Assembly (NCBI GenBank): GCA_023389575.1
Contig: JAEWEG010000065.1
Span: forward strand, 1-31,555
DNA: 31,555 bases
Direction: 5' to 3'
Origin: Chloroflexota bacterium
GTDB taxonomy: Bacteria > Chloroflexota > Chloroflexia > Thermomicrobiales > UBA6265
Below, one piece after another: positions 1 to 6,802 of the stretch; positions within the stretch are counted from its first letter, which is position 1, and each line of letters begins with the position of its first letter. Below the pieces are notes generated by a model. That model searched no databases, was not told the DNA's origin, and saw only the letters and a list, made by a program, of their open reading frames with translations. The position numbers and the translations under genes are program-made.

Positions 1-225
1 GTGCATGGCTCCGCGCCGGACATCGCCGGTCAGGGCATCGCCAATCCGATCGCCGCGATCTGGACCGTGGCGCTGATGCTCGACCACCTGGGCCTGGCCG
101 ACGAAGCCGCCGCCGTGATGGACGCCATCCGGGCGACGACCGGTTCGGGCGTGCTGACGCCTGACCTGGGAGGCACTGCCACGACCCGCGACGTCGCCGA
201 CGCGGTGCTGTCGCACCTGTCATAA
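1..225 (+). CDS. Isocitrate/isopropylmalate dehydrogenase family, C-terminal end (partial)
   Basis: The reading frame enters from outside the window and stops with TAA at 223-225. The first residues, HGSAPDIAGQGIANPIA, are the hallmark of the isocitrate/isopropylmalate/tartrate dehydrogenase family, where this segment helps bind the nicotinamide cofactor. The family's typical ending follows (a G-G-T-A-T-T-R-D-V stretch, then A-D-A-V-L). These NAD(P)-dependent enzymes oxidise and decarboxylate a 2-hydroxyacid. With only about 74 residues present I cannot tell LeuB, Icd or tartrate/malate dehydrogenase apart. The GTG at position 1 is codon V inside the gene, not a start. A dehydratase of the IlvD/Edd family lies downstream, so branched-chain or sugar-acid metabolism is plausible. 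A second copy of the last dozen codons occurs at 1141-1182. Confidence 0.85.
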   Translation: MHGSAPDIAGQGIANPIAAIWTVALMLDHLGLADEAAAVMDAIRATTGSGVLTPDLGGTATTRDVADAVLSHLS

Positions 226-368
226 ATCTGGTTCGGGCGAGCCACCCCACACCGTCACGTTGGGAAGTGCGTAATATCCCCGCGCCAAACATTTCGGTGC
301 ATGATTTTCGGTACTTGCGACAATGTTCCGTGGCGTGGAGAAGCGCGATGAATTTCGGGAGCGGCTAA

Positions 369-734
369 GTGGTCGACGATGTCACCATTCTTTACCGGAT
401 TGTGCAGCGCAATCCACCAACACAGGCGGATATGCTTTCGTACCAGGCTCTTGGCATTGTTCCCGATACAGATGATTTGACGGTGCTTCGTCTTGCCTCC
501 GGCATCTCGCTCTACAACACGCTTCAGCAGGCCCACAATCAGATGCGCCGGCTTCCACCGGGGCGGAGAGGGTTCATCGCGGAGCTTCACATTCCGAATG
601 ACTCTCCCCTTGTCATCGAGAGAACGGGAAAACAGCGCGGCCATCACACCCTCTGGGGAAACCCGGATGATATCCTCAAGCATGTTGCGCGGGTCATCTC
701 TCCCGATGACGCGAATACAGGAGGCGCACAATGA
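369..734 (+). CDS. Hypothetical protein, 121 aa
   Basis: The frame opens with GTG at 369, preceded by a GGGAGCGG ribosome binding site about 5 nt upstream, and ends at 734. The product is soluble, without signal peptide or membrane segment. It has a central R-R-L-P-P-G-R-R-G-F basic patch and a conserved-looking end with GNPDDILKHVARV. I do not recognise the family. Its stop overlaps the start of the next small gene (ATGA overlap at 731-734), so the two are translationally coupled. Base composition looks less GC-biased than in the flanking metabolic genes. Together with the repeated dehydrogenase tail on both sides, this suggests the pair was inserted. Confidence 0.6.
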   Translation: MVDDVTILYRIVQRNPPTQADMLSYQALGIVPDTDDLTVLRLASGISLYNTLQQAHNQMRRLPPGRRGFIAELHIPNDSPLVIERTGKQRGHHTLWGNPDDILKHVARVISPDDANTGGAQ

Positions 735-970
735 AGAGTTACGCGCTCTGGGAACTTCGAACCAACAATCTCATACGAGAATTCGACAATGAGCGGGACG
801 CGCTTGCGTTGGCCATACGCTTCATAGAACGTAATGGGCAAGACAGCATTGAGCATCTTTCCCTCACCGTTGAAGATGAACAGGGAGAAGGCAGCTTGGT
901 CGCTCATGGCCAGGAGCTTGTCGACCTTGCCCGCCGTGATCGTGTGCGTTCGGCTCGCATTGCCAGTTAG
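731..970 (+). CDS. Hypothetical protein, 79 aa
   Basis: A small acidic-to-neutral protein beginning MKSYALWELRTNNLIREFD. It starts within the stop of the preceding gene, so the two form a coupled pair. The pattern of a Y-A-L-W-E/D start, an E-R-D-A-L-A-L helix, and a middle region with D-E-Q-G-E resembles small uncharacterised proteins common in actinobacteria and Chloroflexota. No function is known to me. It has no transmembrane segment or signal peptide. An accessory two-gene module (for example a toxin-antitoxin or regulatory pair) is possible from the arrangement, but nothing in the residues proves it. Confidence 0.6.
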   Translation: MKSYALWELRTNNLIREFDNERDALALAIRFIERNGQDSIEHLSLTVEDEQGEGSLVAHGQELVDLARRDRVRSARIAS

Positions 971-1140
971 GCGATGACCTTCCTCTTTGGATTGGGACCA
1001 ATAGCGCATCGATGCAGCGATATCACCGGGAACGCACCTGCCCGCTCCCGGAATGGTTGAGGCTGGATTATGGTCCGTTGGTTCCAGTCCGGTTTCAAAG
1101 GACTGCCTCGGAGGGATCGCGCTCGACTTGGGAGCGCCCG

Positions 1141-1182
1141 GGCGACCATGAGGTGGGCGAAGCGGTGCTGACGCATCTTTAG
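1141..1182 (+). pseudogene. Remnant of a second dehydrogenase 3' tail
   Basis: Read in frame, this stretch gives GDHEVGEAVLTHL and a TAG stop. It closely parallels the true gene end at 190-225 (RDVADAVLSHLS and stop), including an identical GCGGTGCTG core. Nothing upstream of 1141 in this frame looks like the dehydrogenase. It is therefore a detached 3' end, sitting 20 bp before the IlvD/Edd gene. The simplest reading is that the dehydrogenase gene once ran directly into the dehydratase gene, and that an insertion or recombination event separated the end from the body. Alternatively the tail was duplicated. Confidence 0.5.
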
Positions 1183-1202
1183 GCGGGACAGGGGGGAGCC
1201 TG

Positions 1203-2927
1203 ATGACCGGGAACGAGCGGACGAGCCGGAGCGGGACGTTCTTTGGCGAGGAAGGGGTCGCGGGGTTCCAGCACCGGGCTTTCACCAAGGCGATGGGCTT
1301 CGACGATGTCGACATGGACCGCCCGGTCATCGGCATCTGCAACACCTGGAGCGAACTCAACAATTGCAATGGCAACCTGAAGGAACTCGCCGAGGCGGTC
1401 AAGCGCGGCGTGTGGCAGGCGGGCGGGTTCCCGCTGGAGTTCCCGACGATCTCTCTCGGCGAAATCTTCCTCAGTCCGACCTCCATGCTCTATCGCAACC
1501 TGGCGGCCATGGACACGGAGGAGATGATCCGGGCGCAGCCGCTCGATGGCGTCGTGCTGCTGGTGAACTGCGACAAGACCACACCCGCGGCGCTGATGGG
1601 CGCGGCCAGCGCCGACCTGCCCACCATCGTGGTAAGCGGCGGTCCGATGCTGAATGGGCACTTCGATGGCCAGATCCTGGGGGCATGCACGGATTGCCGG
1701 CGGCTGACCACGGAGTTCCGGGCAGGAACCCTGGACCAGCGGACCTACACCGAGATCGAGGACGGCATCGTGCGCAGCGCCGGTCACTGCATGGTGATGG
1801 GCACGGCCTCGACGATGAACTCGCTGACCGAGGCGCTCGGGATGTCGCTGCCGGGGAACGGCGCGATTCCGGCCCCGGATTCACGGCGGATTCGGCTGGC
1901 GGCGGAATCCGGGAGGCGAATCGTCGATCTGGCGAAGGAGGGCGTGCGGCCATCGCGGATCATGACGCGCGAGGCGTTCGAGAACGCGATCACGCTACTG
2001 AGCGCCCTGGGCGGAAGCACCAACGCCATCGTCCACCTGCCGGCGATCGCGGGCCGGCTCGGGATCGACCTGCCGCTGGACCTCTTCGACGAGATCAGCG
2101 AGCGGACGCCGGTGATCGCCAACATGCGTCCGGCCGGCCGGTACCAGATGGAGGAGTTGTTCCACGCCGGCGGCATTCCGGCCGTGCTGCGGCAACTCCT
2201 GCCGCTGCTGCATGGCGACGCGCCAACAGTGACCGGGAGGACGTTGGTGGAGAACGTCCGTGAGGCCAGGATCGTGGACGAGGACGTGATCCGGCCCCTG
2301 TCGAATCCACTCCAGCCCAATGGCGGAACTGCCGTGCTGCGCGGGAACCTCGCGCCAGATGGGGCGGTGATCAAGCACGCGGCGGCCACGCCGGAACTGT
2401 TGCGGCACACGGGCCGGGCGGTGGTGTTCCACGACATGCCCGACCTGCGGGCGCGGCTCGACGACCCCGATCTCGACGTGACGCCCGAGGATGTCCTGGT
2501 GCTCCAGGGCGTGGGGCCGGTTGGCGGGCAGGGAATGCCGGAGGTTGGCAACTTCCCGATCCCCGCGAAGCTGCTCAAACAGGGCGTGCGGGACATGGTG
2601 CGCATCTCCGACGCCCGGATGAGCGGCACGGCCTACGGCACCATCGTGTTGCACGTCGCGCCGGAGAGCGCGATAGGCGGGCCGCTGGCGCTGGTCCGGG
2701 ATGGAGACCTCATCGAACTGGACGTGGAGGCGCGGCGGTTGCACCTGCGTGTGGACGAGACGGAACTGGCCCGGCGCCGGGACGAATGGCAAGCCCCGGA
2801 ACCGTCGTATCGCCGCGGGTATGGCAGGCTCTACTTGGACCATGTGCTCCAGGCGCCAGAAGGCTGCGACTTCGATTTCCTGCGTGGCGGCGATCCAGTG
2901 GTGGCGACGGAGCAGCCGAAGTTCTAG
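1203..2927 (+). CDS. IlvD/Edd family dehydratase (dihydroxy-acid or sugar-acid dehydratase)
   Basis: This 574-aa protein is the normal length for the family. These Fe-S enzymes remove water from 2,3-dihydroxy acids: dihydroxy-acid dehydratase in valine/isoleucine synthesis, or sugar-acid dehydratases such as arabonate or gluconate dehydratase. The three expected cluster cysteines are present: C55 (in ELNNCN), C123 (in VNCDKTTP) and C196 (in GHCMVMGTASTM). D124 and K125 match the Mg-binding Asp and carbamylated Lys. S474 in the DARMSG motif is the usual catalytic serine. The CNTWSEL start and GACTDCRR motif lean towards the sugar-acid branch, but the substrate is not certain. The ATG at 1203 has a strong GGGGGGAG site 5 nt upstream. 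The dehydrogenase-family tails upstream suggest an original two-gene unit. Confidence 0.9.
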   Translation: MTGNERTSRSGTFFGEEGVAGFQHRAFTKAMGFDDVDMDRPVIGICNTWSELNNCNGNLKELAEAVKRGVWQAGGFPLEFPTISLGEIFLSPTSMLYRNLAAMDTEEMIRAQPLDGVVLLVNCDKTTPAALMGAASADLPTIVVSGGPMLNGHFDGQILGACTDCRRLTTEFRAGTLDQRTYTEIEDGIVRSAGHCMVMGTASTMNSLTEALGMSLPGNGAIPAPDSRRIRLAAESGRRIVDLAKEGVRPSRIMTREAFENAITLLSALGGSTNAIVHLPAIAGRLGIDLPLDLFDEISERTPVIANMRPAGRYQMEELFHAGGIPAVLRQLLPLLHGDAPTVTGRTLVENVREARIVDEDVIRPLSNPLQPNGGTAVLRGNLAPDGAVIKHAAATPELLRHTGRAVVFHDMPDLRARLDDPDLDVTPEDVLVLQGVGPVGGQGMPEVGNFPIPAKLLKQGVRDMVRISDARMSGTAYGTIVLHVAPESAIGGPLALVRDGDLIELDVEARRLHLRVDETELARRRDEWQAPEPSYRRGYGRLYLDHVLQAPEGCDFDFLRGGDPVVATEQPKF

Positions 2928-3262
2928 CAACAAGCACGATGCAGGTAGTGGTCATGGTTTGTTCACTTTCAAGCGTTCCAGTGGGTGATCACTCCAATAC
3001 GTGAGCTGGATCCACGACGATGTATTCTGGCGTCGTCCTCAAGAGGCTGGTGCTGACCCGATGTATGTCTTACGCTGGGCCGACCAACAGGCTTGGAGGC
3101 AAACCCGATTCGGACAATCACACTGATTGCCTGGGACCTCGACGCGATCAGTTCGTTTCAATGATGTTTGGTCGATCGCGAACGAGGTTAGCGGAAGGAA
3201 GTACGGGTGAATATCGATGTAACGACTGGCGTTATTGACGCGTCGCGTTATACGATTGTCCT
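2928..3262. other. Intergenic, no gene seen
   Basis: This is 335 bp between the dehydratase and higB. No frame has family-like residues or a good ribosome binding site. The last 20 bp contain TTATAC (3248-3253), a plausible -10 element placed only 9 bp before the GTG start of higB. I see no convincing -35 box at the right spacing and no terminator after the dehydratase. Confidence 0.5.
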
Positions 3263-3544
3263 GTGATCAGATCGTTCGGCTCCAAGGACACCGAACGACT
3301 GTGGCATCGTCAGCGCGGTGCCTCGATCGATCCTCGAATCCATCGGGTGGCTCTGCGCAAGCTTCGTCAGGTGGGATCGGCGGAGTCGCTCGACGACCTT
3401 CGTGTTCCGCCCGGAAATCGGCTCGAAGCGCTGAAAGGCGACCGCTCGGGACAGCACAGCATTAGGATCAATGACCAGTGGCGTATCTGCTTTGTGTGGA
3501 CCGACGCTGGGCCAGAGAAGGTGGAAATCGTTGACTATCACTGA
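3263..3544 (+). CDS. higB: HigB-type toxin (RelE/ParE superfamily)
   Basis: This 93-aa basic protein begins MIRSFGSKDTERLW and ends with SIRINDQWRICFVW followed by VEIVDYH, the signature of HigB/RelE-like ribosome-dependent mRNA interferases. The NDQWRICF core and the terminal DYH are the best-conserved parts. In this toxin-first arrangement it precedes its XRE-type antitoxin and overlaps it by 14 bp, which couples their translation. The start is GTG at 3263. No ribosome binding site is visible, and a -10-like TTATAC at 3248-3253 would place transcription initiation almost at the start codon, so the transcript may be leaderless. The toxin looks intact. Confidence 0.9.
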   Translation: MIRSFGSKDTERLWHRQRGASIDPRIHRVALRKLRQVGSAESLDDLRVPPGNRLEALKGDRSGQHSIRINDQWRICFVWTDAGPEKVEIVDYH

Positions 3545-3833
3545 CAAGATCGCGCCGATCCACCCCGGTGAAGTGCTCATGGAGGACTTCATCGAGGGCT
3601 TCGGCATCACGCAGAACAAGCTCGCGGTGTCGATTGGTGTGCCGCCAAGGCGCATCAATGAGATCGTTCATGGCAAGCGCGCGATTTCGGCCGACACTGC
3701 CCTGCGCCTTGGAAAGTACTTCGGCACTTCGGCGCAATTCTGGCTCAATTTGCAGGCGCATTACGACCTGGACTTGGCCGAGGACCGCGCGGCGGAGCAG
3801 ATCCAGGCAATCACGCCCCTCGAAGTTGCTTGA
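3531..3833 (+). CDS. higA: HigA-type antitoxin (XRE/VapI family)
   Basis: This 100-aa protein starts at TTG 3531 (MTITDKIAPIHPGEVLMEDF), inside the end of higB. The HPGEVL(M)EDF start, an Xre-type helix-turn-helix (ITQNKLAVSIGVPPRRINEI, about residues 27-46) and the LGKYFGTSAQFWLNLQ stretch are diagnostic of the HigA/VapI antitoxin family. These proteins bind and neutralise HigB and repress their own promoter. A longer in-frame opening upstream exists, but it lies inside higB and lacks family residues. The pair is probably autoregulated through the region just upstream of higB. Confidence 0.9.
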   Translation: MTITDKIAPIHPGEVLMEDFIEGFGITQNKLAVSIGVPPRRINEIVHGKRAISADTALRLGKYFGTSAQFWLNLQAHYDLDLAEDRAAEQIQAITPLEVA

Positions 3834-3866
3834 AGCGACCCAGCCACGGTCGCTGACGGGCGAGAT

Positions 3867-3886
3867 GCCCTCACACGCGGGAGGGC
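3867..3886 (+). terminator. Possible terminator of higBA
   Basis: GCCCTC and GAGGGC form a 6-bp stem with an 8-nt loop, followed by TTC, 33 bp after the higA stop. An overlapping alternative stem (CTCACAC with GTGTGAG, 3870-3901) is mutually exclusive with it. There is no proper U-tract, so confidence is limited. Confidence 0.35.
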
Positions 3887-4241
3887 TTCAACCGGTGTGA
3901 GCAGCTACTGATTTGGTGGGGGGACCGTTGCGGAAGCCCATGCGACTCGCCAGTCGGCTGTCGGGCTCCAGGACGTGCTCGACGGCCTCGAATCCACGGA
4001 CACCAGGCTTCACGACGAGGCCATTCGACTCCTTCGAGCCGGAGCATCCGGATAGAGTCCTGCCCACGACAGTAATCCAGCAATATGCCATGAAGGACGA
4101 GCGTCGAAATACGTCCGTGCCGGTTCGATTGGATATCGACAGAAGCCACGCATCGGGCGATGATCAGCGCGTTGTGGGCGGGCGAATCGTGCCCGCCGGA
4201 CTCGCGAATGAGATGGGCTTGATGGTGATGAGGGACGAATC
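3887..4241. other. Intergenic, no gene seen; possible degenerate palindrome
   Basis: About 350 bp separate higA from the PLP enzyme. A GGAAGCCC...GGGCTCC pair at 3932-3969 with an inner GACT/AGTC match resembles a shrunken copy of the 64-nt palindromic element seen elsewhere in the window. A GC-rich hairpin (GGCGGGC, 7-nt loop, GCCCGCC) sits at 4177-4197, 44 bp before the next start codon. No coding frame is convincing. Confidence 0.4.
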
Positions 4242-5372
4242 ATGAGTGGCGGAACGGCGACGGAACAGGACTCGGTGACGCTGGAGGGCCTGGGCCTCCG
4301 GCCAGTGATCAACGCGGCGGCGACGCTGACCAAGCTCGGTGGGTCGGTGATGCCGCCCGAAGTGGTCGAGGCCATGCGGGAGGGCTCGAAGACCTTCGTC
4401 GACTGGCCGGAACTCCAGCGGGCCGTGGGCCGGAAGGTGGCCGAACTCACCCAGAACGAGGCGGCGTTCATCTCGTCGGGAGCGGCGGCCGGGATCACGG
4501 CGGCCGTGGCGGCCGTGCTGGCAGGCAGCGATCCGGTGAAGATCGGGAAATTTCCGTCGCTGGAGGGCTTCGAGAAGACCGAGCTCATCGTGCACCGGTC
4601 GCAGCGCAACGGATACGACTACGCGGCGCGAATGACCGGGGCGACGTTCGTCGAGATCGGCGATTCGCTGGAGGAACTCGAGGCGGCGATCAACGAGCGG
4701 ACCGGCGCCGTGCTGTGGTTCGCCGGCAAGCTGGCCGAGACGTCTCCGGCGCTGGACCGGGTGATCGAGATCGCGCACAAGCATGACGTGCCGGTGATCG
4801 TGGACGCCGCCGCCCAAATCCCGATGATGCAGAACCTGTGGCACTTCACGAAGGACCTCGGGGCGGACTTGGCGATCTTCAGTGGAGGCAAGGGCCTGCG
4901 CGGACCGCAGTCCAGCGGGCTGGTGCTGGGCCGGGCCGACCTGATCGAGGGCTGCATCGCCAACGGCTCGCCGAATTCCACCATCGGCCGGCCGATGAAG
5001 GTGGGCAAGGAAGAGCTCTTTGGCATCCTCGCCGCCGTGCAATGGTCGCTGGGCCAGGACGAGGAAGCAACGCTCGCTCGCTACGAGCAGATAACGCAGT
5101 CGTGGATCTCGGCGTTGAGCGAGCTTCCGGGCGTGTCGGCCGAGCGCGGGTTCCCGAGCGAGGCCGGGCAGCCGATGCCACGGGTAATCGTGACGCTGGA
5201 CGGCGAGGCGAAGCTGACCGCGACCGAGTTGACCGACGCGCTGTGGGACATGAACCCGCGCATCGCGGTCAGCCAACTCGACGATGCGTCGATCGCGCTG
5301 AACCCGCAGACCATCGAGGGCGAGCAGGACGTGGTGGTCGCCGAGGCGATCCGGGACCTGCTGAGCGAGTAG
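4242..5372 (+). CDS. PLP-dependent DgaE/SelA-like enzyme (aminotransferase fold)
   Basis: This 376-aa protein is of the fold-type I PLP class that includes D-glucosaminate-6-phosphate ammonia-lyase (DgaE) and selenocysteine synthase-like proteins. Visible features: the GLRPVINAAATLTKLGGS start typical of the group, D188 in VIVDAAAQ (contacts the pyridine nitrogen), and K217 in FSGGKGLRGPQSSG (Schiff-base lysine). DgaE-type enzymes eliminate ammonia from an amino-sugar acid through an enamine/imine. True SelA is much longer and has an N-terminal domain that is absent here, so selenocysteine synthesis is unlikely. The RidA-family gene 58 bp downstream fits an enzyme that releases reactive enamines. 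GAGGGA lies 8 nt before the ATG. The substrate is unknown. Confidence 0.8.
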   Translation: MSGGTATEQDSVTLEGLGLRPVINAAATLTKLGGSVMPPEVVEAMREGSKTFVDWPELQRAVGRKVAELTQNEAAFISSGAAAGITAAVAAVLAGSDPVKIGKFPSLEGFEKTELIVHRSQRNGYDYAARMTGATFVEIGDSLEELEAAINERTGAVLWFAGKLAETSPALDRVIEIAHKHDVPVIVDAAAQIPMMQNLWHFTKDLGADLAIFSGGKGLRGPQSSGLVLGRADLIEGCIANGSPNSTIGRPMKVGKEELFGILAAVQWSLGQDEEATLARYEQITQSWISALSELPGVSAERGFPSEAGQPMPRVIVTLDGEAKLTATELTDALWDMNPRIAVSQLDDASIALNPQTIEGEQDVVVAEAIRDLLSE

Positions 5373-5430
5373 GCTAGTGGCTGGGCCGGAGGTCGGCCCG
5401 TACATTGACACATGAAAGGACACTCACCGG

Positions 5431-5886
5431 ATGACGCATCCAGATGACAAGCTGAAGGAACTCGGGATCGAGATCGAGGACAAGAAGACCTTTCACCCCG
5501 CCGTGGCGCTGGGCGTGATCACCGGGAACCTGCTGTACCTCTCGGGCTCGACGCCAACCGATCCCGGCATCAAGAAGGGCCGGGTGGGCGACGCGCTGAC
5601 GGTGGAGGAAGGCTACGCCGCCGCCCGCGATTGCACGATCAACCAGATCGCGGCCGCGAAGGCTGTTCTGGGCGACCTCGGCCGGATCAAGCAAGTGGTG
5701 AAGGTGCTCGGCATGGTGAACGCCGCGCCGAACTTCCCCGATACGCCAGCCGTGGTGCATGGCGCGTCGGAGCTGTACTTCGAGGTCTTCGGCGAGAAGG
5801 GTGTTCACGCGCGGTCGGCGGTTGGCCTGCAGGCCCTGCCGAGCGACGTGGCCGTTGAGATCGAGACGATCTTCGAGATCGAGTAA
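5431..5886 (+). CDS. RidA/YjgF-family enamine/imine deaminase-like protein
   Basis: This 151-aa protein is close to the size of the longer Rid subgroup (MTHPDDKLKELGIEI start). RidA proteins are trimers that hydrolyse reactive enamines or imines made by PLP enzymes. The core LYLSGSTP motif near residues 36-43 and the HARSAVGLQALP segment near 128-139 are present. The latter carries the arginine that grips the substrate carboxylate in active members. The gene follows the DgaE-like PLP enzyme by 58 bp on the same strand, so the two are probably co-transcribed. AAGGA lies about 10 nt before the ATG. Confidence 0.88.
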   Translation: MTHPDDKLKELGIEIEDKKTFHPAVALGVITGNLLYLSGSTPTDPGIKKGRVGDALTVEEGYAAARDCTINQIAAAKAVLGDLGRIKQVVKVLGMVNAAPNFPDTPAVVHGASELYFEVFGEKGVHARSAVGLQALPSDVAVEIETIFEIE

Positions 5887-5963
5887 CAACGACTTCCAGT
5901 GAATGCCTGGCGTACGGTGCCAGTTTCACTCCGGTTGGTGGTACGTGGGGATCGACATGTGGA

Positions 5964-5995
5964 GAGGGCTCAGGCGCTGGCGCGCCTGGGCCCTC
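5964..5995. terminator. Stem-loop between convergent genes, possible two-way terminator
   Basis: GAGGGC-T-CAGGCG pairs with CGCCTG-G-GCCCTC, a 13-bp stem with a single T/G wobble and a 6-nt loop. It lies 77 bp after the RidA stop and 38 bp before the stop of the minus-strand gene at 6034-6327, so it could serve both. There is no clear U-tract on either side. Confidence 0.5.
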
Positions 5996-6033
5996 CGCCG
6001 TGGTCGAGCGTGGCTGTCCTGCCCAATCATCCG

Positions 6034-6327
6034 CTACCGGGAGCCCTGGCTGGCGCGGGCTGTCCATCGCGCCCGGCCGGGGATGACCGGAAGATTGAGC
6101 CGTTCGCGGCGATCCGGTTCCGAAGATGCGGTGCTGGACGCCGGGATGGTGGTGGGCGGCGTCTTTTCGATGACGATGCCCTTGTAGGGTTTCAGGTCGG
6201 CCTTGATGCTGAGGATTTCGCCGGTGAGGCGGTCTCGCTTGGCGTAGTGCCCGCTGGGCAGCTTGAACTGGGTTCGACCCCGGACTGCGCCGCGACGACC
6301 GCGGCCGTTTCGACTGTTCGTGGCCAT
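6034..6327 (-). CDS. Small conserved basic protein of unknown function
   Basis: This 97-aa protein begins MATNSRNGRGRRGAVRGRTQ and continues with a lysine- and arginine-rich part, then an YAKRDRLTGEILSIKADLKPYKGIVIEK segment (broken here: YAKRDRLTGEI, then KPYKGI). This N-terminal half matches a short protein family found widely in bacteria and phages, usually annotated only as hypothetical. Nucleic-acid binding is suggested by the charge but unproven. The Pro/Ser/Thr and Arg-rich tail after about residue 55 is not part of that family as I know it. A strong sigma-70-like promoter lies upstream, and GGAG sits about 10 nt before the ATG. Confidence 0.65.
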   Translation of the reverse strand: MATNSRNGRGRRGAVRGRTQFKLPSGHYAKRDRLTGEILSIKADLKPYKGIVIEKTPPTTIPASSTASSEPDRRERLNLPVIPGRARWTARASQGSR

Positions 6328-6386
6328 GTTTGATGTACTCCGATCGGCCCTGGATGGCTGGATACTTACTCTTGGTTCGTAGACAT

Positions 6387-6415
6387 ATTATATCAGATTA
6401 TGACTCGTTCATCAA
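6387..6415 (-). promoter_or_regulatory. Sigma-70-type promoter for the small basic gene
   Basis: On the minus strand, TTGATG (6415-6410) and a perfect TATAAT (6392-6387) are separated by exactly 17 bp. The transcript would start near 6380, about 50 nt upstream of the ATG at 6327. The local AT-richness is striking in this GC-rich window. Confidence 0.75.
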
Positions 6416-6424
6416 GATTGGATG

Positions 6425-6460
6425 CCCCGAAACCATGCGTTCGTACGCAAGGTTCCGGGG
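6425..6460. repeat. Imperfect hairpin upstream of the promoter
   Basis: CCCCG, AACC and GCGT pair with ACGC, GGTT and CGGGG around a TCGT loop, giving 13 pairs with two small internal mismatches. It lies just upstream of the minus-strand -35 box and could be a regulator-binding palindrome or a terminator for rightward read-through. Confidence 0.4.
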
Positions 6461-6579
6461 TATTTGGTTGATGCTCGACAGCGGGTGAAGATGGTGAGGG
6501 CCTCTGACCGACCGTGCATGGGATGCAATCGAATGAGGGTTGGCTCCTTGTACATCCGCGCCGTCCCTTGCACCAGTAG

Positions 6580-6643
6580 GGAAGCCCTAAACCGGCCATT
6601 TAGTACCGGATTGCATGGGTGCCTGGCCGGTGTATGGGCTTCC
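6580..6643. repeat. 64-nt palindromic element, copy 1
   Basis: Outer arms GGAAGCCC/GGGCTTCC and inner arms CCGGCC/GGCCGG enclose a variable centre. It is preceded by CACCAGTA. Copies 2 (15155-15218) and 3 (19285-19349) share the layout, length and flank with compensatory arm changes. It lies in the non-coding 6328-6802 stretch, where I see no gene. Confidence 0.7.
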
Positions 6644-6802
6644 ACCCCGGCCTTGGTGATGTTTGCCTTGTTGATGGTCTATGCGCGGTGTCACACCACT
6701 CCATACGAGTGACTGAGGACGAGGCGGTTGACACCGGCTCTCTCGGGCGAAGACGGGCGGCTGGTACCGCGGATGGGATAATGCGTCATCAGCCGGTGGT
6801 GA

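Noticed and set aside
3932..3969. Fourth copy of the 64-nt palindromic element
   Set aside because: Arms GGAAGCCC/GGGCTCC are imperfect and only 38 nt long overall, so it cannot be separated from chance or decay.
4164..5423. Long minus-strand open frame over the DgaE-like gene
   Set aside because: Arg/His/Leu-rich composition typical of an antisense shadow; the plus strand encodes a recognisable PLP enzyme.
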